A stretch of DNA of 64,000 bases from Fomitopsis serialis (taxonomy: Eukaryota; Basidiomycota; Agaricomycetes; Polyporales; Fomitopsidaceae): contig NW_025955100.1 in NCBI RefSeq assembly GCF_022376445.1, forward strand, positions 1 through 64,000, given 5' to 3'. Position 1 is the first letter of the stretch, and each line of letters starts with the position of its first letter. A program made the translations under genes and the position numbers. Shown here one piece after another: positions 59,441 through 64,000 of the stretch. A model generated the notes under the pieces. That model made no database searches. It was not told where the DNA came from and worked only from the letters and a program-made list of their open reading frames with translations.

Positions 59441-60590
59441 ATCGCCTTCCCTGCCCTACTCTCGTTCCGCCGGCCGAGCACGCCCGAGATCCAGCCGCCC
59501 ACCTCCGCGAGCGCGTCAAGGTTCCCGGGTGTCTTGTACCCGCTGCCCTGCAGAGCGTAGAGGACGTCTTCCGTGGCGACGTTGCCCGTCGCGCCGGGCG
59601 AGTAGGGGCATCCGCCCAGACCGGCGACGGACGCATCGAAAGTCCGTAGACCCAACTCGAGCGCTGCGAGAATGTTGGGACACCGGTGCATACGTATCGT
59701 GGAAATGACCCTGATCCTGTGTTCAGCGAGGCCGGATTGGGTGCGGTGCACCACTCACCGCTAGCTGTGGAGCAGGGAGAGCACCTGCTCCGGACATGAC
59801 TGTCTCGAGCATGGCACGGATGTCCCAAGGCGTGCCCGCGCCGACTGTGTCGCCCAGGCTGACTTCGTAGCAGCCCATGTCAAGCAGCGCACGGGAGATC
59901 TCCCGCACTCTCTTGTAGTCTACCCGACCGGTTACGGGCAGACGACGACGACACTCACGTAGCTGTTCGCAAGTGATGTGTCAGATCTCTGTAGAGTAGG
60001 CTGGTGAGAAGACATACCCGCGTACGCGCAGCCCCTTTGCCTTGGCGCGCTCGGTGACGGGCGCGAGCCGCTCGAGCGATTCGGAATGGTGCAGTTCGTG
60101 TTTGCCTTGCAGAACGCGTCTGTCGCTGCAGTGAAGATGGCAATCTCGTCGGTCAACGGGACGTCGCCCGCTGACGCGGTGTCTAGCAACTCGAAGAGGT
60201 TGTCGAGGCCCTTCATGTTCGGCACCAGCACTGGGTAGTGTGCGCCTGGCAGTCGTTCCATAGATCTGAGCACCTCTGGAGTGCCTGCCATCTGTGCGAC
60301 AGAGTAATAAGCATCTGCAACTCTCGTGCGCAGGACGTTGTTACCTGCGGTACCCATTTCGGACTGACGAAGCTACCTGATTCGATGTTCTTCATACCTG
60401 CCCTGCCCAAGCGTGTGACCAGCTCTGCCTTGACGGAGGGCGGTATGACGGCCTTCTCGTTCTGCAACCCATCTCGCGGGCCAACTTCGACAATATTGAC
60501 TACATCGGTACCGTCCCTTGCCGCTACTGTCTGTAGCGTTCGTGTGACAAGCTTACGTCCTAGCCGTGGAAGAGCTGCAAGAGGTAGCAT
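59178..60590 (-). pseudogene. hydroxymethylglutaryl-CoA lyase, multiply frameshifted, with C-terminal repeats
   Basis: HMG-CoA lyase (leucine catabolism and ketone-body pathway, mitochondrial: HMG-CoA to acetyl-CoA and acetoacetate). The N-terminus [20 protein letters not shown] is Arg-rich like a mitochondrial presequence. Readable parts: [14 protein letters not shown] (catalytic Arg/Asp), [15 protein letters not shown], exon join at 60345/60291, MGCYEVSLGDTVGAGTP, GHFHDTY (metal-binding His pair) and ASVAGLGGCPYSPGATGN (active-site Cys loop). To read these as one protein, single bases must be added near 60079-60092, 59927-59940 and 59677-59692, and a fourth frame change is needed near 59430-59442. 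After the lyase part a hydrophilic extension carries three repeats containing ERERDGGAAE. Family assignment is firm; functionality is doubtful. Confidence 0.8.
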
Positions 60591-61167
60591 GACAATACTC
60601 ACGTACCGAGACAGCGCCCAAAGAGTTATAGAGACAACTTGTAAGTTGGGCAGGTTGTGGCCTCCCGGTGGCAGCTCACTAGCAGATGGCACATGATCAA
60701 TGAGTGACTATCCGTAAAAGCTTAGAACGCTTGTTCCGAACCTTGAAACCTTGATGCATTTCGAATCAACCAACGTCTCGATTTCATAAAACGTAGCGAT
60801 ATTCCCCTCACCTTAAGTATATTGTACCGTTCGAAAGAACTTGAGTCCCGAGAACGACTCAGCAGACGAAAGGGGAAGGCGGTGGCGGTGGCGGACGCCT
60901 TACCGGTCCCCGGAGCGGTACGGAAATGTCCGTGAGCGCTACAATCAGGTGACCGACAATCTTCAGCCTGCTGTGCTGCCGAGATGAACCGCGTCGCGGC
61001 ACGCGCGTCGTGCGCTGCGTAACTTACTTACGCCTGAGCCTGAACTCCAACTTGCCCCCACTGCAACTTGGCTCCAGGACAGCACAACACTATTTTCTCG
61101 GCTGCAGCATTTCTTGTCAAAGGCTATACCAAAATTTCCGTCTCTGCGTATCTTGCCTTTTCAGCCC
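60591..61167. promoter_or_regulatory. divergent promoter region, HMG-CoA lyase / DMAC1-like
   Basis: Spacer between two genes transcribed away from each other, both for predicted mitochondrial proteins. An in-frame Met at 61114 could extend the small protein by 18 residues. Confidence 0.45.
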
Positions 61168-61468
61168 ATGCAGTCTGTGCCTGCCACCGAGACATCATCG
61201 TATGCTGGCTCAGCATCGTCTGTTCCTCCTGGGCCGCAACCTCAAGATTGTCTGGCGTGTAGAATCATTGGAACTGGAGCATTGGCAGGGGTAGGAGTAC
61301 ACGCGCTCAATTTATCCCGGGCCCATCAACCGGGCTCGCCCATGGGGAAGCGGATTATGGCAGGATTGGGTGTCTGTGCGTTGAACGAAGCCTTGTGAGG
61401 CGTACAGTGACTCACTGATTTGGGCTGTAGGCTTTCTCGCTGGAAGTTATATGCGCTGGACCAACTGA
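61168..61468 (+). CDS. small DUF4536 / DMAC1-like membrane protein, 81 aa
   Basis: Two exons, 61168-61375 and 61431-61468, phases fit, 81 codons plus stop. MQSVPATETSS, a Pro/Ser-rich start, is followed by DCLACRIIGTGALAGVGVHAL (CxxC motif leading into a hydrophobic helix), then PGSPMGKRIMAGLGVC-FLAGSYMRWTN with a second hydrophobic helix. This CLACR...GVG...GSPxGKR pattern is that of the DUF4536 family, whose human member DMAC1 helps assemble the distal arm of respiratory complex I in the mitochondrial inner membrane. Role in this fungus is inferred from the family only. The ending RWTN is short, as in relatives. The alternative start at 61114 would give 99 aa. Confidence 0.85.
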
Positions 61469-64000
61469 TGTACTACCAAACGCATCCACGCACCGTACCA
61501 CGAGACGCCTGTCGTCCGTCATCCTGCTCACACATCGTGAGCCCCGACGAACTCGTCAAAAGGGGATATTGGCAGAGGTCAAAACTCTTTGTGAGTTTTC
61601 GTTGCCGAGCTTTAAACACTCCAGGCACCAAGCGATCACCGTGTAGCAAACAGCAACCCGGCTCTTGCTATGCTATCGAAATTTGAGTGACGCGTTCACA
61701 GTTGTTCACGCAGTGCACTGTAAAAACAGTGTGTCTGATGGATCCTGTGCAGGATTACGGTGTTATTCTCGAGGATTCGAACTACTTCATATTGTCCACG
61801 CGCAGTGAGAACACGTTCCTAGTACGAACTACCTCTATCCCCGCATGGTCTTCCAACAGGTAACAATAAGGCATCCTAATCATCGTCCGGTCAGCTATTA
61901 CGCGCTCTCATGGGTATGTTCGCATGAATGCCCGAGTCTCAAGATCCGACCGTCCCTTCTGCCCATCCGCCTCTGGCACTTCGAAGGCTCGCAGCATGTA
62001 TAGTGCTCTCGGTTCTCGGCTGGCATACGTCTGTCAGTGGGTTATACGTATTTCTTGCTGACAACAGCGACATTACTTAGTCCACAGCTAGCTGCCTGAG
62101 ATAAGTGGCGATGCCTTTTCGCATGAATCCTGCACTCGCATGCAGCCATGATCCTCGCGAGTGAAGGGCCGCCTGGTGACCGTGAATGACGCTAGCCTGT
62201 ACCAACGATGGCACGGTTCACATGCTTCGACGGAAGTCCGCATCATATATGTATATCGTCCGCTTCCCTCGTGGCTCCACCACCTTTGTCCGTCTCACAG
62301 GCCAGATCCTGCAGCTGAGGCAACGGATCTCGCCCATCAAATCCGCGCGGCCTTCGCCGTCGAACGTGAAAGGGATCGGTGATATTTTCTCAAAGTATTC
62401 ACGGCGTCGCGTCTCAGAAGCACCAAGCTGACATACCCTGTGCGGTACGGGCCGAGGATTTTCCTCTGCGAGACTTGTGCGATCCAATGGTGGGGTGAGA
62501 TGCCGTCATACGTAGGTGCCGTGTGGGAGGGCTGACGGTTGTGGCAGTTAACATATTAGGATTGTGTGGATTTTTCAGTGCGAATCGCGACCGTGGTGGC
62601 GAGGCCTAGGCATACAAGAAACACGTATACGTTTTATTCACCAGTCGCCGCTGGATATTAGCGAGTATTGTCATGGGAGCGCATAGTGCGGCGCGTCGGA
62701 CAGAATTTAGATTGAAGTCCACGGATCACGCCCGTCTTCTCTCGGAAAGCTACGTGCATGTTCAGAATTGTCTCAGATGCATACTCCACTGTCGACTCGT
62801 TACACGCACTTATCGAGCCAAACAACACCCGCTCCCTCGGGCACAACAATGGATGAAGCCCATTTAGAATGGTTTTGAAAGGCCCGGGCCGTGCATGTCA
62901 ACGGTCCATATTGTTCACTGAGAAATTATCCTGCAAGACCCAGGGCACCCCGCGTTCGATGTCTGCATGATATCAAATGCTGGACCCTCAGCACATGTCT
63001 GAAACTTCCCGACTCCGAACTGCGCAAAACGTCAGTCAAAGATGGTTTTGAACACGGCTGGACCCGCAACCTGCAATCACGGGGGGTACAGCTGGTGGGT
63101 ATTGGAGCTAATACGCATAAGACAAATTATCTGCACATGCCCAATGCTCTCGGAGCATCGTCGTCGTAACACCTAAAGATGAAGATGAAGAAGGCTGTGC
63201 GCTCCGACTGTTCATTTCGCTTTTTTGAAATGCTCGATGCCATATCATGCCCGTCCAGACACAGTGTCTGTTATCTATCCGGTATTGGTGTCTAGCACAG
63301 TCTAGCACGGGGCCACTCATGCGTTGACTGCTCTAAGCTATCCCTCTCCAGACAATTCCCGGCGCAGTCGGACAATGCGACATCGGGATGAAAAATCGTA
63401 AGGGAAGATTGCTACGCACGTTATGTATCATCAATGGTATTTGATACTGGAAGGCGCCGTTGGGGAGTTGTTGAAGGCTATGAACGGTGCCTGGACAACA
63501 TACATGGTGAGTCGCGACTAACCGGCGAACCATGCGACTGCAGGTCGGCTACATGCACGGTACGCAAGGCTACCACAAGCTGTGGCCGTAGTATTGTCCT
63601 GGTAATGAACCTGTAGCATCACATCAGCTCGATTACGTCCGCAGGGCATGATTAGTCCTCGTTCACGTACTACGATCAAGCATGACACCCGCCATATTGG
63701 GCAAGAGTCCCAGGCGTACGGTATGCTGTAATATCGCAACTAGCATGGGAAGGCCATGCCTGCATATTGATCGTAGACTGAAAGCCCAAGACTCTCGGGA
63801 ACCTAAAGGAGTGCCAATATATGGCGAAGACGTGAAACATATCTCAGAAGCCGGAAACGCACCTGATGTTGCCACTAAACGGAGATGGTGCCCCAGAAAA
63901 CGTATTGCAACTGATGCAAATTTGAAGATTTCAGCCCTCAGGCTTCCGAGTCGAGTCCCCGAATATGTCTACAGTACTATAACCGGGATGGTAAACGGCG
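61469..64000. other. right end of window, no gene recognised
   Basis: Only short open frames are present (the longest about 90 codons), none with a motif I recognise and none that extends by splicing. A frame near 62218-62487 on either strand is marginally protein-like but unsupported. No RNA gene or mobile element boundary was found. Confidence 0.4.

Noticed and set aside
1..64000. CRISPR arrays, bacterial operons, rRNA or tRNA genes
   Set aside because: None seen: gene structure is eukaryotic with short introns, and no regularly spaced repeats or cloverleaf-compatible sequences were found.

Overview
The window reads as nuclear DNA of a filamentous basidiomycete, most likely an agaricomycete wood-decay fungus (Polyporales-like). 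Reasons: genes are split by many short GT-AG introns (about 45-80 nt); the gene content includes fungal-type FunK1 protein kinases, a MYND-finger protein, an S53 (grifolisin-like) peptidase, an F-box protein of the polypore type, a wax-synthase/MBOAT protein and a Tad-like LINE. I see no bacterial operon features, rRNA, tRNA or CRISPR. Species is not determinable by eye.

Layout. 1-2162: GC-rich, no supported gene. 2163-5076: delta-12 fatty acid desaturase gene with three apparent frameshifts and an 8-nt micro-exon; a partial 3' copy lies at 7963-8735. 5544-7121 (-): MYND-finger protein. 9538-11573: decayed F-box gene. 11848-13111: 5'-truncated LINE with a poly(A) tail flanked by a 15-bp target-site duplication. 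13480-21990: two FunK1 kinase copies, A (intact) and B (broken), both forward. 22214-40000: mostly housekeeping and single-copy genes: DEDDy 3'-5' exonuclease (-), zuotin (+), flavin amine oxidase (+), Cdc20 (-), S53 peptidase (-), a 3.7-kb gene-poor stretch, proteasome beta-4 (+). 40112-42236: coiled-coil protein. 42385-52170: FunK1 copies C and D, both reverse and both broken, so that A-B and C-D form a nested inverted duplication (A pairs with D, B with C) around a spacer of about 20 kb. 47770-48105: exonuclease gene fragment. 52360-52690: internally deleted remnant of a TPR gene. 52838-54445 (-): MBOAT/wax-synthase-like protein. 55101-56655 and 57310-58874: two tandem TPR-protein genes. 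59178-60590 (-): HMG-CoA lyase, with several frameshifts and a repeat-bearing C-terminal extension. 61168-61468 (+): small DUF4536/DMAC1-like protein. 61469-64000: nothing recognised.

How it fits together. A core of intact conserved genes (exonuclease, zuotin, amine oxidase, Cdc20, S53 peptidase, proteasome) sits between the arms of a kinase-gene inverted duplication; towards both edges lie duplicated, truncated or frameshifted genes and a retroelement scar. Roughly 12 kb of coding sequence that I could splice shows no frameshift, while the duplicated or lineage-specific genes and the HMG-CoA lyase carry clusters of single-base losses. That uneven pattern favours local gene birth-and-death, but mis-assembly of a dikaryon or uneven read coverage remains possible. 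All gene models were spliced by eye from reading frame, splice signals and family knowledge; no search was run.
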